This document shows positions 48,817 through 58,526 of a stretch of DNA of 64,000 nt, one piece after another. The notes below the pieces were generated by a model, which worked only from the letters and a program-made list of their open reading frames with translations, searched no databases and had not been told where the DNA came from. The stretch is from Leeuwenhoekiella polynyae (GTDB taxonomy: Bacteria; Bacteroidota; Bacteroidia; Flavobacteriales; Flavobacteriaceae). Each line of letters begins with the position of its first letter. Within the stretch, counting starts at the first letter, position 1. The position numbers were made by a program, and so were the translations under genes. The stretch spans positions 1-64,000 of the forward strand of contig NZ_QOVK01000023.1 of the NCBI RefSeq assembly GCF_004104075.1, in the 5' to 3' direction.

Positions 48817-49743
48817 ATGAAAGTTACCGTAGTAGGAGCAGGAGCTGTAGGTGCAAGTTGTGCCGAATATATAGCTATGAAAAATTTTGCCTCAGATGTT
48901 ATTCTTCTTGATATTAAGGAAGGTTATGCTGAAGGTAAAGCGATGGATTTGATGCAAACCGCTTCTTTAAATGCTTTTGATACCCGTATTACCGGTACAA
49001 CCGGAGATTATTCTAAAACTGCTGGCAGTGATATTGCAGTTATTACAAGTGGTATTCCGCGAAAGCCGGGTATGACCAGAGAAGAGCTTATAGGTATCAA
49101 CGCAGGTATTGTAAAAGATGTTTCTTCAAATTTAATTAAGCATTCTCCAGACGTTACCATTATTGTAGTGAGTAACCCAATGGATACGATGACTTATTTA
49201 GTACATAAAACTACCGGACTTCCTAAAAATAGAATTATAGGAATGGGTGGTGCTTTAGATAGTGCACGTTTTAAATATCGTTTAGCTGAAGCATTAGTAT
49301 GTCCTATTTCTGATGTTGATGGAATGGTTATAGGTGGTCACAGTGATACTGGTATGATTCCCTTAACACGTCTGGCAACTCGTAATAGTTTGCTTGCTTC
49401 AGAATTTCTAGCCGAAGATCGCTTAGAGCAAGTGAAAGAAGATACTAAAGTAGGTGGAGCTACACTTACTAAGTTATTAGGTACTTCTGCCTGGTATGCT
49501 CCCGGAGCTGCTGTTTCTGGATTGGTGCAGGCGATTGCTTGTGATCAGAAAAAGATGTTTCCTTGTTCTGCTTTATTGGAAGGTGAATACGATCTAGATG
49601 ATATCTGTATTGGCGTTCCTGTTATTTTAGGAAAAGGAGGTATCGAGAAAATCGTACCTGTGGATCTCACAGATGCTGAAAAAGAAAAACTTCAGGAGAG
49701 CGCTGCTGCAGTGAAGAAAACCAATGGGTTATTGGAGTTGTAA
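48817..49743 (+). CDS. mdh: Malate dehydrogenase
   Basis: A 308-residue LDH-like malate dehydrogenase. The NAD fold begins MKVTVVGAGAVGASCAEYIA, followed by VILLDIKEGYAEGKAMD. Substrate-loop Arg residues lie in TSGIPRKPGMTREEL. The catalytic His is in VIGGHSDTGMIP, and VSNPMDTMTY precedes. An open frame extends back to 48769, but homologues and the Rossmann start favour the ATG at 48817. No strict promoter is visible in the 180-nt gap after the terminator. Confidence 0.96.
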   Translation: MKVTVVGAGAVGASCAEYIAMKNFASDVILLDIKEGYAEGKAMDLMQTASLNAFDTRITGTTGDYSKTAGSDIAVITSGIPRKPGMTREELIGINAGIVKDVSSNLIKHSPDVTIIVVSNPMDTMTYLVHKTTGLPKNRIIGMGGALDSARFKYRLAEALVCPISDVDGMVIGGHSDTGMIPLTRLATRNSLLASEFLAEDRLEQVKEDTKVGGATLTKLLGTSAWYAPGAAVSGLVQAIACDQKKMFPCSALLEGEYDLDDICIGVPVILGKGGIEKIVPVDLTDAEKEKLQESAAAVKKTNGLLEL

Positions 49744-49762
49744 TCTGATTTTTATATAAAAA

Positions 49763-49790
49763 GAAAAGCCGCTCAATGAGTGGCTTTTTT
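49763..49790. terminator. Terminator between mdh and nrdJ
   Basis: A GCCGCT/AGTGGC stem (49768-49782, includes one G-T pair) with A-run and T-run, between convergent genes. Confidence 0.65.
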
Positions 49791-49812
49791 GTGTTCAGTT
49801 TGCTGCGAAAAA

Positions 49813-52368
49813 TTATCCGCATTTAGAAGAACCGCAGTCTTTACAGGTAAGACATCCTTCCTGATAAATTAATTCTGAAGAATTACAGTTGTCACATTTT
49901 TGTTTGCGGGCTACTGTGCCATCTGCTACATAGCGTTTTAAAGCTCGTGCTACACCATTTTTCCATGTATTGATTGAAGCGCTATCCAACTGTAAGCTGT
50001 TCGTTAGTTCAACAGCTTTTTCAATAGGCATTCCGTAGCGAAGTGTGGTAGAGATTAATTTCGCATAATTCCAATACTCTGGATCAAACTTGTGAGAGAG
50101 GCCTTCAATAGTGGTTTTATAGCCTCTTTTGTTTTGATATTGAAAATCATAACGAGAGCTTCCGTCATCATTTCGATTTTTAATGATCAGCCCTTTTTCA
50201 ACCCAGCGGGGTAGTAAAATTCCATCTTCATCATCAGCAATACCGGTAAAGATCTCGTAAGGTTTTCCTTCTATAAGTCCTATAAAAGCGATCCATTTTT
50301 CCTTATTATTTTGAAAACGTACGATATCTGCCTCTAAGATTTGTGGTCTTTTAGTAGGAAAAGCAGTTAGTGTTTCATTGTCTTCCTCCTCTTTCTTTTC
50401 TTCGTTAGAAATTAACACCCCAGATCGTGAACCGTCGCGGTAAACGGTGACACCTTTGCAGCCGGCTTGCCAGGCTTCAAGGTATAAATCGCCCACAAGC
50501 TCCTCGTTTACATCATTAGGCAGGTTGATGGTAACGCTGATGCTGTGATCTACCCATTTTTGTACAGCACCTTGCATACGTACTTTATTTAACCAGTCAA
50601 CATCATTAGAAGTTGCTTGATAATAGGGAGATTGAGCAACAATTTCATTCAATTCTTCCTGGCTGTAGTTTTTGTCAGTAGCAATCCCGTTGCTTTTCAT
50701 CCATTCTTTAAAGCGGTGATGAAAAACCACATATTCTTCCCAAGAATCTCCTACTTCATCAACAAAATCTACACGAGCATCTTTGTCATTCGGATTTACT
50801 TTACGACGACGCTTGTAAACAGGAAGAAACACGGGTTCGATTCCAGAGGTTGTTTGGGTCATTAAGCTCGTCGTTCCGGTAGGAGCGATCGTGAGCAGCG
50901 CGATGTTACGACGACCGTATTCCAGCATATCGTAATACAATTTTTCATCTGCTTCTTTCAGTCTCAAAATAAACGGATTTTCTTTCTCGCGTTCTGAGTC
51001 GAAAATAGGAAAAGCACCCCGTTCTTTTGCTGCGTAAACCGAAGCTCGATACGCTTCAATGGCGATAGTTTTGTGAATTTCTACAGAAAATTCATTCCCT
51101 TTTTCGCTTCCGTACTTGATGCCTAAAGCAGCCAGCATATCACCTTCTGCAGTAATGCCTATTCCGGTACGGCGACCTTCTTCGGCTTTCTTTTTGATGT
51201 TTAACCACAGATCGCGCTCTACTTTTTTAACCTCTTCGCTTTCTGGGTCGCTTTCTATTTTTGCAAGTATGGCATCTACTTTTTCCAATTCGAGGTCGAT
51301 GATATCATCCATAATACGCTGCGCTTTTGCAACGTGTTTTTTAAACAGATCAAAGTTGAAAGAAGCATTCTTAGTAAAAGGTTCTTCAACATAAGAAAAT
51401 AGGTTGATAGCTAATAAGCGACAAGAGTCATAAGGGCACAGTGGGATTTCACCACACGGATTTGTTGAAACCGTTTTGTAACCTAAATCTGCATAACAAT
51501 CGGGTACAGATTCGCGGGAAATCGTGTCCCAGAAAAGAATGCCGGGTTCTGCAGATTTCCAGGCATTATGAACAATTTTTTTCCAGAGTTTTTCAGCTTC
51601 GATCTCTTTTTGGTTTAGCGGGTCTTTACTGAAAATGGGATATTTCTGTGTGTATTTTTTTTGATCTTTTACGGCTTGCATAAACCCATCATCAATACGA
51701 ACGGAAACATTTGCGCCGGTCACTTTGCCTTGCTCCATTTTAGCATCGATAAAATCTTCTGCATCGGGATGATTTATAGAAACTGAAAGCATTAAAGCTC
51801 CACGTCTTCCGTCTTGAGCAACCTCACGGGTAGAGTTAGAGTATCGCTCCATAAAAGGGACAAGCCCTGTTGAGGTTAGTGCTGAATTTTTTACACCAGA
51901 ACCTTTAGGTCTTATATGAGAAAGATCGTGACCTACACCTCCACGACGTTTCATAAGTTGAACCTGTTCCTGGTCTATCTTCATAATTCCGCCGTAAGAA
52001 TCAGAAGCACCGTCGTTTCCTATAACAAAACAGTTAGATAAAGAGCCTACTTGGTACGGATTGCCAATTCCTGCCATTGGACTACCCTGAGGAACGATAT
52101 ATTTAAAATCTCTAATCAAGTCAAAAACTTCCGCTTCATCCATAGGGTTAGGGTAACGCGCTTCTATACGTGCCAACTCTTTTGCGATACGACGGTGCAT
52201 GTTATCGGGAGTTTTTTCGTAGATATTGCCGTTAGAATCCTTAAGAGCATATTTATTGACCCATACGCGCGCTGCAAGGTCGTCTCCTTTAAAATATTTT
52301 AGTGAAGCTTCAAAGGCTTCATCTTGTGAATACGTTTGCGAAGCAGGAGCGGTAACTTGTGTGGCCAT
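49813..52368 (-). CDS. nrdJ: Adenosylcobalamin-dependent ribonucleotide reductase (class II)
   Basis: An 851-residue class II enzyme that makes deoxyribonucleotides with a cobalamin-generated thiyl radical. Visible are GSLSNCFVIGN (redox Cys of the N-terminal barrel), TNPCGEIPLCPYDSC (radical Cys and acidic partner), APTGTTSLMTQTTSGIEPVF and a C-terminal zinc-ribbon-like CDNCNSSELIYQEGCLTCKDCGSSKCG that includes the re-reducing Cys pair. Such enzymes work without oxygen-dependent cofactors but need vitamin B12. No cobalamin riboswitch is seen upstream. Confidence 0.93.
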   Translation of the reverse strand: MATQVTAPASQTYSQDEAFEASLKYFKGDDLAARVWVNKYALKDSNGNIYEKTPDNMHRRIAKELARIEARYPNPMDEAEVFDLIRDFKYIVPQGSPMAGIGNPYQVGSLSNCFVIGNDGASDSYGGIMKIDQEQVQLMKRRGGVGHDLSHIRPKGSGVKNSALTSTGLVPFMERYSNSTREVAQDGRRGALMLSVSINHPDAEDFIDAKMEQGKVTGANVSVRIDDGFMQAVKDQKKYTQKYPIFSKDPLNQKEIEAEKLWKKIVHNAWKSAEPGILFWDTISRESVPDCYADLGYKTVSTNPCGEIPLCPYDSCRLLAINLFSYVEEPFTKNASFNFDLFKKHVAKAQRIMDDIIDLELEKVDAILAKIESDPESEEVKKVERDLWLNIKKKAEEGRRTGIGITAEGDMLAALGIKYGSEKGNEFSVEIHKTIAIEAYRASVYAAKERGAFPIFDSEREKENPFILRLKEADEKLYYDMLEYGRRNIALLTIAPTGTTSLMTQTTSGIEPVFLPVYKRRRKVNPNDKDARVDFVDEVGDSWEEYVVFHHRFKEWMKSNGIATDKNYSQEELNEIVAQSPYYQATSNDVDWLNKVRMQGAVQKWVDHSISVTINLPNDVNEELVGDLYLEAWQAGCKGVTVYRDGSRSGVLISNEEKKEEEDNETLTAFPTKRPQILEADIVRFQNNKEKWIAFIGLIEGKPYEIFTGIADDEDGILLPRWVEKGLIIKNRNDDGSSRYDFQYQNKRGYKTTIEGLSHKFDPEYWNYAKLISTTLRYGMPIEKAVELTNSLQLDSASINTWKNGVARALKRYVADGTVARKQKCDNCNSSELIYQEGCLTCKDCGSSKCG

Positions 52369-52865
52369 CGGTTTTATTTTAAAGAATTAGATCTGGTTTT
52401 AATAGTGTGAAGGTAGTTGAAAAATAAACACAAAAAAATTTGATGTGCTGTGAAGTTGTTAATAAATAATTTTAAATAATTGAATTACAGTGTTTTAAAA
52501 ATTTATCAACACTTAGGAGTTGAAAAATTTTATAATTTATATCTGAAATTTTTAATTTATGGCATCGCTGGTTTTTGTTTAAAATAGTTGCATAAATCTT
52601 ATGAAAGTGGCTAATTAAATAAAAAAAAATAGTGTTCATTTTTTTCCATATTAGCAAATTCTATGAAGTACTATCTATTTAGTATCTAGGTTTTAATGCG
52701 AAAAATTTGCCGTTAGGTGTTAAATTAAATAAGAGATGGTTTGATTTGTTCAACTCTACAGCCTCATTTTTAACATATAAGGTTGTTCCTGAAAGCGGAG
52801 TAAAAACCAATTAGTGGTCTGAATTCCAGTTAATTAAAAGGTTAAAGAAATCAAAAAGATATTTA
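52369..52865. other. Divergent nrdJ-secDF gap, about 500 nt without a clear gene
   Basis: The nrdJ-proximal 300 nt are very AT-rich; I see neither a promoter of the usual type nor a B12 box. The only structured feature is the coding-like frame at 52683-52814. Confidence 0.6.
52683..52814 (+). pseudogene. Coding-like fragment upstream of secDF
   Basis: Between TAG (52680-52682) and TAG (52812-52814) runs a 43-codon frame with protein-like composition: YLGFNAKNLPLGVKLNKRWF at the start and YKVVPESGVKTN at the end. There is no ATG in the frame. It could be the 3' remnant of a gene, but a stop-free stretch of this length is not rare, so chance is possible. Confidence 0.2.
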
Positions 52866-52896
52866 TTGGCATTTCTGCATTGAAACCCTATATTTG
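52866..52896 (+). promoter_or_regulatory. secDF promoter
   Basis: TTG at 52866-52868, 20-nt spacer, TATATTTG at 52889-52896, 59 nt before the ATG. Confidence 0.7.
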
Positions 52897-52955
52897 CACG
52901 TTTTACAAAATCGCCTGAAAAAGGTTCGGGAAGAATTAATAAATATTAAAGAGTA

Positions 52956-55900
52956 ATGCAAAATAAAGGACTCATTAGAGTATTTGCGATTTTATTTGGG
53001 TTGGTGAGTTTATACCAGCTTTCGTTTACGTACTTCACAAATCAAACAGAAGACAAAGCAGCTGCTTTTGCTGAGCAAAAAGTACCCAATTCTGTTGAGG
53101 ATTATGTAGACCGAAGAGGTGAGGTTGAGCGTCAATATTTAGACTCTATAGGTAATGATCCTATAGCTTTAGGTATTACGTATAATGATGCAAAAGATAA
53201 AGAGCTTAATAAAGGTCTGGATCTTAAAGGAGGTATGAATGCTATTCTTGAAATTTCTGTTGCAGATATTTTAAGAGGCTTGAGTAATAACAGCACAGAT
53301 CCTGCTTTTAACCAGGCTTTAGATCAGGCTGCAGAAGCTCAAAAGGATTCTCAAAATAGCTTTTTAGATGATTTCTTTGATGCTTTCGAAGCAATTCCTG
53401 GGGATAATAAATTGGCTTCTCCAGACATTTTTGCTAATACTACTTTAGGAGAGAAGATCAATTTTAATATGACCAATGCAGAGGTAGAGCCTATCATTGC
53501 TCAGGAAATAGAAGGGTCTATCAATTCTGCTTTTGAGGTATTGCGTAATCGTATTGATAAATTTGGTGTTACACAACCTAACATTCAGCGTTTAGACAAT
53601 CAGTCGCGAATTTTAATTGAGCTTCCCGGAGCTACTGACATAGAGCGTGTAAAATTTCAATTAGAAAGTACTGCTCAATTAGAGTTTTACAAAACGCACT
53701 ACGCTTCTCAGGTTGCACCTTATTTATTAGAGGTAAACACTGTTTTAAAAGATATTGTTGCTCCTGTTGAAGAGCAAAAGACAACAGCAACTGTTGATTC
53801 TACAGATACAGATGATTCTATCGAAGACTTGCTTGCAAGTGAGGAAGATTCAATAAGTCCTGCTGCACAAAATAATCCTTTATTTGAGGTGTTTAGTTTT
53901 AACCCAGCTATACAGCAATATGCTCAGGCTCCAATTGTAGGTTATGCTCAGGTAAAAGATACTGCTACTATTAATGGCTATTTAACAAAGCCTGAAATTG
54001 TAAGGCTTCGTCCACAAGAATTACGTTTTGCAAAATTCAGATGGGGGATTGCAGAGGGAGAATCTGATGTTGTTCCACTTTATGCGTTAATGTCAGATCG
54101 AAGTGGTTCTGCTGCTATGGATGGTGATGTAGTGCAAGATTCACGTCAACAATATACACAAGCTGGTCAACCATCTGTAGGTATCGATTTTGAGGGGCAA
54201 GGTCCTGGTCAGTGGGCTAAATTAACCGGAGAGGTTGCAAGTGAAGGAAATGCTATTGCAATTGTTCTTGACGGAACCGTTTATTCTGCAGCTACTGCAA
54301 AAGCCGAAATTTCAGGAGGTGCTACTGAAATCTCAGGAAGCTTCACAGTTACTGAAGCTCAGGATTTAGCAAATGTATTAAAAGCAGGTAAACTTCCTGC
54401 TTCTGCAAAGATTATTTCTTATGATGTTGTTGGTCCTTCATTAGGGCAAGAGGCGATTAATAGTGGTTTGATGTCATTTGTGATCGCACTTTTATTGGTG
54501 CTGGTATGGATGGTATTCTATTACGGGAAAGCAGGTCTTTTTGCAGATGTTGCTTTAGCGGTAAACATCTTATTTATATTCGGTATACTTGCGGGGCTTG
54601 GAGCTGTGCTTACCCTTCCTGGTATCGCAGGTATTGTTCTTACGATAGGTATGTCTGTAGATGCAAACGTGCTGATCTTTGAGCGTATTAAAGAAGAGAT
54701 TGCAAAAGGTAAGTCTCAAAAAGATGCTATTAAAGACGGTTTCAATAATGCATTGTCATCTATTCTTGATGCTAACATTACGACGTTCTTAACGGCATTG
54801 ATATTATTCTTATTCGGTACAGGACCTATTCAGGGTTTTGCAACTACCTTGATGATAGGTATTGCTACATCTTTATTTACAGCAATCTTTGTTACACGTT
54901 TGTTTATTGACGGTTATGGTAAAAATGGTAAGTCTCTTGCATTCTGTACAGGTGCTACGAGAAACCTTTTTACAAACTTTAATAAAGATTTTCTTGCAAA
55001 AAGAAAGGTTGCCTATATCATAAGTGGTGTTTTAATAGTGATAAGTTTAATCTCGCTATTTACTAACAGTCTTGATCAAGGAGTTGACTTTGTAGGAGGG
55101 CGTAATTATACCGTTCGTTTTGAAGAGCCGGTTAATGCTACTGAAGTTGAGAATAAATTGATTGCAGAACTTGAAAGTGCACAAGCAAAAACATACGGTG
55201 AAGCAAATCAGTTAAAAATCACAACAAAGTATAGAATAGACGAGGAGGCTTCTGAAGTAGATGATGATATTCAACAGAAATTATATACAGCTTTAAAAAG
55301 CTATTTACCTGCAGATTTAACCCTTTCACAGTTTGTGAAAGGTGGTTCTACTGAAGAGAAAGTAGGTATTCTAGAATATAACAAGGTAGGTCCTACTATC
55401 GCAGATGACATTAAAAGGGATTCGTTCTGGGCAGTCTTAGGATCATTGGTGGTTGTGTTTTTATACATCTTACTGCGTTTTAGAAGATGGCAATTTTCAC
55501 TGGGAGCTGTTGTTGCGGTTTTCCATGATGTATTAATTGTGTTAGGTATTTTCTCATTGACCTATAAGTTTATGCCATTTAATATGGAAATTGACCAATC
55601 GTTCATCGCTGCGATACTAACCGTTATTGGTTACTCGCTGAATGATACCGTCGTTGTATTTGACCGTATTAGAGAGTTTATGAAGGAGTACGGTACAGAT
55701 CGCAAAATGGGTGTTATAATCAATCAGGCGATTAACAGTACTATTAGTCGTACTTTAAATACGTCTATGACTACTTTAATTGTATTGCTTGCCATTTTCA
55801 TCTTTGGAGGAGCAAGTATAATGGGCTTTATGTTTGCATTGATTGTAGGGGTTGTAGTAGGTACATACTCTTCGATCTTTATCGCAACACCGGTTATGTT

Positions 55901-55964
55901 TGATACGATCCAGAAGAAGGCGTTAAAGCCAGAAAAAGTAGAAGAAGAGGAGACTGTAGCGTAA
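52956..55964 (+). CDS. secDF: Protein translocase subunits SecDF, fused
   Basis: A 1002-residue fusion of SecD and SecF, an RND-like proton-driven auxiliary of the Sec translocon. The first membrane helix lies near residues 5-25. A large periplasmic domain follows with GLDLKGGMNAILEI (D1 signature) and RIDKFGVTQPNIQ. SecD helices carry GMSVDANVLIFERIKEEIAKG. The SecF half begins about residue 680 with KVAYIISGVLIVISL and DFVGGRNYTVRF, and has IGYSLNDTVVVFDRIREFM. It works with SecY (14320). The fused form is usual in Bacteroidota. Confidence 0.96.
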   Translation: MQNKGLIRVFAILFGLVSLYQLSFTYFTNQTEDKAAAFAEQKVPNSVEDYVDRRGEVERQYLDSIGNDPIALGITYNDAKDKELNKGLDLKGGMNAILEISVADILRGLSNNSTDPAFNQALDQAAEAQKDSQNSFLDDFFDAFEAIPGDNKLASPDIFANTTLGEKINFNMTNAEVEPIIAQEIEGSINSAFEVLRNRIDKFGVTQPNIQRLDNQSRILIELPGATDIERVKFQLESTAQLEFYKTHYASQVAPYLLEVNTVLKDIVAPVEEQKTTATVDSTDTDDSIEDLLASEEDSISPAAQNNPLFEVFSFNPAIQQYAQAPIVGYAQVKDTATINGYLTKPEIVRLRPQELRFAKFRWGIAEGESDVVPLYALMSDRSGSAAMDGDVVQDSRQQYTQAGQPSVGIDFEGQGPGQWAKLTGEVASEGNAIAIVLDGTVYSAATAKAEISGGATEISGSFTVTEAQDLANVLKAGKLPASAKIISYDVVGPSLGQEAINSGLMSFVIALLLVLVWMVFYYGKAGLFADVALAVNILFIFGILAGLGAVLTLPGIAGIVLTIGMSVDANVLIFERIKEEIAKGKSQKDAIKDGFNNALSSILDANITTFLTALILFLFGTGPIQGFATTLMIGIATSLFTAIFVTRLFIDGYGKNGKSLAFCTGATRNLFTNFNKDFLAKRKVAYIISGVLIVISLISLFTNSLDQGVDFVGGRNYTVRFEEPVNATEVENKLIAELESAQAKTYGEANQLKITTKYRIDEEASEVDDDIQQKLYTALKSYLPADLTLSQFVKGGSTEEKVGILEYNKVGPTIADDIKRDSFWAVLGSLVVVFLYILLRFRRWQFSLGAVVAVFHDVLIVLGIFSLTYKFMPFNMEIDQSFIAAILTVIGYSLNDTVVVFDRIREFMKEYGTDRKMGVIINQAINSTISRTLNTSMTTLIVLLAIFIFGGASIMGFMFALIVGVVVGTYSSIFIATPVMFDTIQKKALKPEKVEEEETVA

Positions 55965-55987
55965 TTTTCAGTTAAACTTTAATCCAT

Positions 55988-56023
55988 AAAAAAGGGTCTG
56001 ATTTTAAAATCAGACCCTTTTTT
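55988..56023 (+). terminator. Terminator after secDF
   Basis: A perfect long inverted repeat centred at 56005 (AGGGTCTGATTTT with its complement), ending in a T-run and starting with an A-run, so likely bidirectional. Confidence 0.9.
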
Positions 56024-56048
56024 ATGGACACAACCAAAAGGAATTATT

Positions 56049-56116
56049 ACCTCCGAGACTTGCCTCTAAATTGAGAATTTGTTTGTAGCGAATGTCTCGT
56101 GGTCTTGCTCCGAGGT
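56049..56116. repeat. Imperfect palindromic intergenic element
   Basis: ACCTC-CGAGAC (56049-56059) can pair with GTCTCG (56094-56099) and GAGGT (56112-56116), leaving a 12-nt bulge; CTCCGAG also occurs twice directly (56051-56057 and 56108-56114). It sits between the secDF terminator and glsA. This looks like a REP-type element or the remnant of an insertion-sequence end, but no second copy is in this window. Confidence 0.4.
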
Positions 56117-56136
56117 GGTTTGCTATTAATTATTTT

Positions 56137-57054
56137 TTAAAAAACAGAGATTTCTGTTTTGGTAGTAAGGAGCTCAAGTACTTTCATTCCGAGTTCAGAA
56201 TTGCCATTTTCATTTAGTGGAGGACTCCAAACGGCTACACTGTAATATTTAGGATGTAACGCGACTATACCACCTCCTACACCACTTTTACCGGGTAAGC
56301 CTACAGAGAATGCAAATTCTCCAGATTCGTCGTAAAAACCACAGGTAAGCATCAAGGCATTAATTCGTTTTGCGAGCATAGTATCTAATACTGCAGCTTC
56401 TTTACTTAGATCGTATTTCCCGTAGTTTAGAAAAATAGTGAATGCCTGAGTCAGCTGCTTACAGTTCATCGCGATAGAGCACTGGTGAAAATAAAAATCC
56501 AAAACCTCATCAACGTTATTGTTGATGTTGCCAAAGTCTTTCATCAAATGAGTAAGTGAAGCATTGCGAAATTTATGCTTCATTTCTGAAGCTGCTACGT
56601 TTTCATCGTAATCTATAGTTTGATCTTCTGCGATGTCACGTACAAATTGTAAGAGTTCTTCTTTAGGATTTTTTAATTCTGAAATAAGAATGTCTGCAAC
56701 CACAAGAGCACCTGCATTTATAAATGGATTTCGGGGAATTCCCTTTTCATATTCAAGCTGCACTAAAGAGTTAAAAGGATCTCCTGAGGGTTCTACGCCT
56801 ATGCGTTTCCAGACCTCTTTTCCTTTGAGCTTAAGAGCTAGAGAAAGGCTGAGTACTTTTGAGATACTTTGAATTGAAAAACGATCTAGAGCATCTCCTA
56901 AGCCGTATCCGCTTCCGTCAGTACATTGTAAATACACTCCAAACTTTGAGGGATCAACCTTTCCGAGTTCGGGGATGTAGGTTGCAACTTTTCCGGTATT
57001 TTTAAAGGTTGCTATTTCCTCTTTAATTTCTTGTAATACCTTGGAATAGTCCAT
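56137..57054 (-). CDS. glsA: Glutaminase
   Basis: A 305-residue serine-dependent glutaminase converting glutamine to glutamate and ammonia. Beta-lactamase-like fold with the catalytic SxxK in FSIQSISKVLSL, plus GVEPSGDPFNSLVQLE, GIPRNPFINAGALVV, LTCGFYDESGEFAF and GKSGVGGGIVA. The start MDYSKVLQEIKEEIATFKN at 57054 is chosen because the ATG overlaps the upstream gene's stop by one base and the length is standard. It is last in the folE-cysS-yidD-lgt operon. Confidence 0.93.
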   Translation of the reverse strand: MDYSKVLQEIKEEIATFKNTGKVATYIPELGKVDPSKFGVYLQCTDGSGYGLGDALDRFSIQSISKVLSLSLALKLKGKEVWKRIGVEPSGDPFNSLVQLEYEKGIPRNPFINAGALVVADILISELKNPKEELLQFVRDIAEDQTIDYDENVAASEMKHKFRNASLTHLMKDFGNINNNVDEVLDFYFHQCSIAMNCKQLTQAFTIFLNYGKYDLSKEAAVLDTMLAKRINALMLTCGFYDESGEFAFSVGLPGKSGVGGGIVALHPKYYSVAVWSPPLNENGNSELGMKVLELLTTKTEISVF

Positions 57055-57536
57055 TATCTGCGTTTCCAACTGATTGAATCTCCTTCTTTTATATCCCAAA
57101 GTTCAGCAATACCTGCATTGGTTTCTAAAACGTAGGTTACGGGTACTTCAGAAGGAAGGCTGGATTCATCTAAAGGCTTTGCGTTTTCAATTATAGTAGC
57201 AATTTTCATTTCTTTTGTAATAAAAAATAAATCCAAAGGAATGTATGTGTTTTTCATATAAAAGCTATGCGGTCTTTCGTCTTTAAAAACAAAAAGCATC
57301 GCCTGATTTTGCTCCATAGATTCCCGATACATCAGTCCGGTTTCGGTCTCATAATCAGTATCTGCAATTTCTATATTGAAGTAGACTTTCTCTTCGTTCT
57401 GCTTAATGATTTGAAGTTTTCCTTCTTGTGTAAACGCTATTTGTTCCTGCGGAATCTCTGTAGGTTCTGATTCTTGATTTTTACACGAAATAATTGTGCT
57501 AAAGCCTAAAGCGAGAAAAACTATTTTCTTAAACAT
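57054..57536 (-). CDS. DUF192-domain lipoprotein
   Basis: A 160-residue protein with a lipoprotein signal (MFKKIVFLALGFSTIISC, lipobox IISC, Cys18) and the DUF192 domain: IADTDYETETGLMYRESMEQNQAML, HSFYMKNTYIPLDLFFI and VPVTYVLETNAGIAELWDIKEGD. The domain is widely distributed in bacteria; function unknown. It overlaps glsA by one base and is 6 nt downstream of lgt, whose product would lipidate it. Confidence 0.88.
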   Translation of the reverse strand: MFKKIVFLALGFSTIISCKNQESEPTEIPQEQIAFTQEGKLQIIKQNEEKVYFNIEIADTDYETETGLMYRESMEQNQAMLFVFKDERPHSFYMKNTYIPLDLFFITKEMKIATIIENAKPLDESSLPSEVPVTYVLETNAGIAELWDIKEGDSISWKRR

Positions 57537-57542
57537 AATAGA

Positions 57543-58478
57543 TTAATATTGAGGTTCTTTTTTCTGACCCAAGGCGCGTACGATCATGAAAATACCAATT
57601 AATATAAATGGAATGCTTAAGATCTGACCGGTATTAAAACCAAAAATCCAATCCTCGCGACCCTCAACTTGAGCGCGTTTGAAGTATTCTACGATAAAAC
57701 GAACCGTCCATAAAAGCACTAAGAAAAGACCAAACAAGAAGCCTTCTTTTTTACGCAAACCTGTTTTCCAATAGACAAACATTAAAATGAGGAACACAAA
57801 TATGTATCCGAATGATTCCATTAATTGACCCGGAAAGCGATAGGGAATTTCGGCAATATAATTTGCAAATTGAGGATCATCTGTTAAAGCGCTATATGCT
57901 TTATGTTCATTAGGAATACCGGTTAAGCGTTGTACTTCGTATTTGTTGTATTGATCCTGAACAAACTTAATTCCTAAATTTGATTCGGTAACTTTACCTA
58001 CCATTTCAGAGTTGAAAAAATTACCAATACGTACAAAGATGGCGCCTAATGAAACCGGCAAAATCACGCGGTCTAAAAGCCAAAGAACACTTTTCTTTAA
58101 GATCTTTTTATTGTAAAGATACATTGCAAAGATCATCCCGATAGCTGCACCATGACTCGCTAACCCCTGAAAGCCGGTATATTCAATTTCGGGAACAAAC
58201 CGAAAAGGTAAAAACACAGAAAGAGGGTCTTGCCAAAGTAATTCTGTCTGATAGAAAAACACATGACCCAGTCGGGCTCCTATTAAAATCGCTAACACCG
58301 AATATATAAACAGCGGATCTAGCTTTTCTTCTTCAACACCTTCGTTTTTATATACTTTTTTCATCAGGTACCAACCTAATGAAAAAGCAATAACAAACAT
58401 TAAACTGTAATAATGAAGGGTGAGAAATCCTAAATCGAGACCCGTTGAAGGGTTCCAGGTCATTTTTAAAGGGAGCAT
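57543..58478 (-). CDS. lgt: Prolipoprotein diacylglyceryl transferase
   Basis: A 311-residue inner-membrane enzyme with about seven helices that attaches diacylglycerol to the lipobox Cys. Signatures: GARLGHVFFY, GLASHGAAIG, VRIGNFFNSEMVG (the G-N-F-x-N-x-E motif) and RFPGQLMES. The family is essential in Gram-negative bacteria. It sits between yidD (48 nt gap) and the DUF192 lipoprotein, a substrate by its signal. Lipoproteins at 40227 and 63906 are other clients. Confidence 0.95.
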   Translation of the reverse strand: MLPLKMTWNPSTGLDLGFLTLHYYSLMFVIAFSLGWYLMKKVYKNEGVEEEKLDPLFIYSVLAILIGARLGHVFFYQTELLWQDPLSVFLPFRFVPEIEYTGFQGLASHGAAIGMIFAMYLYNKKILKKSVLWLLDRVILPVSLGAIFVRIGNFFNSEMVGKVTESNLGIKFVQDQYNKYEVQRLTGIPNEHKAYSALTDDPQFANYIAEIPYRFPGQLMESFGYIFVFLILMFVYWKTGLRKKEGFLFGLFLVLLWTVRFIVEYFKRAQVEGREDWIFGFNTGQILSIPFILIGIFMIVRALGQKKEPQY

Positions 58479-58526
58479 AAGCTGTATGAATTTTGTGCTG
58501 TAAATATAACAAAGCCAAAAGGCTTC

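Noticed and set aside
52369-52660. Cobalamin riboswitch upstream of nrdJ
   Set aside because: Expected on biological grounds, but I could not find a B12-box-like core on the minus strand.
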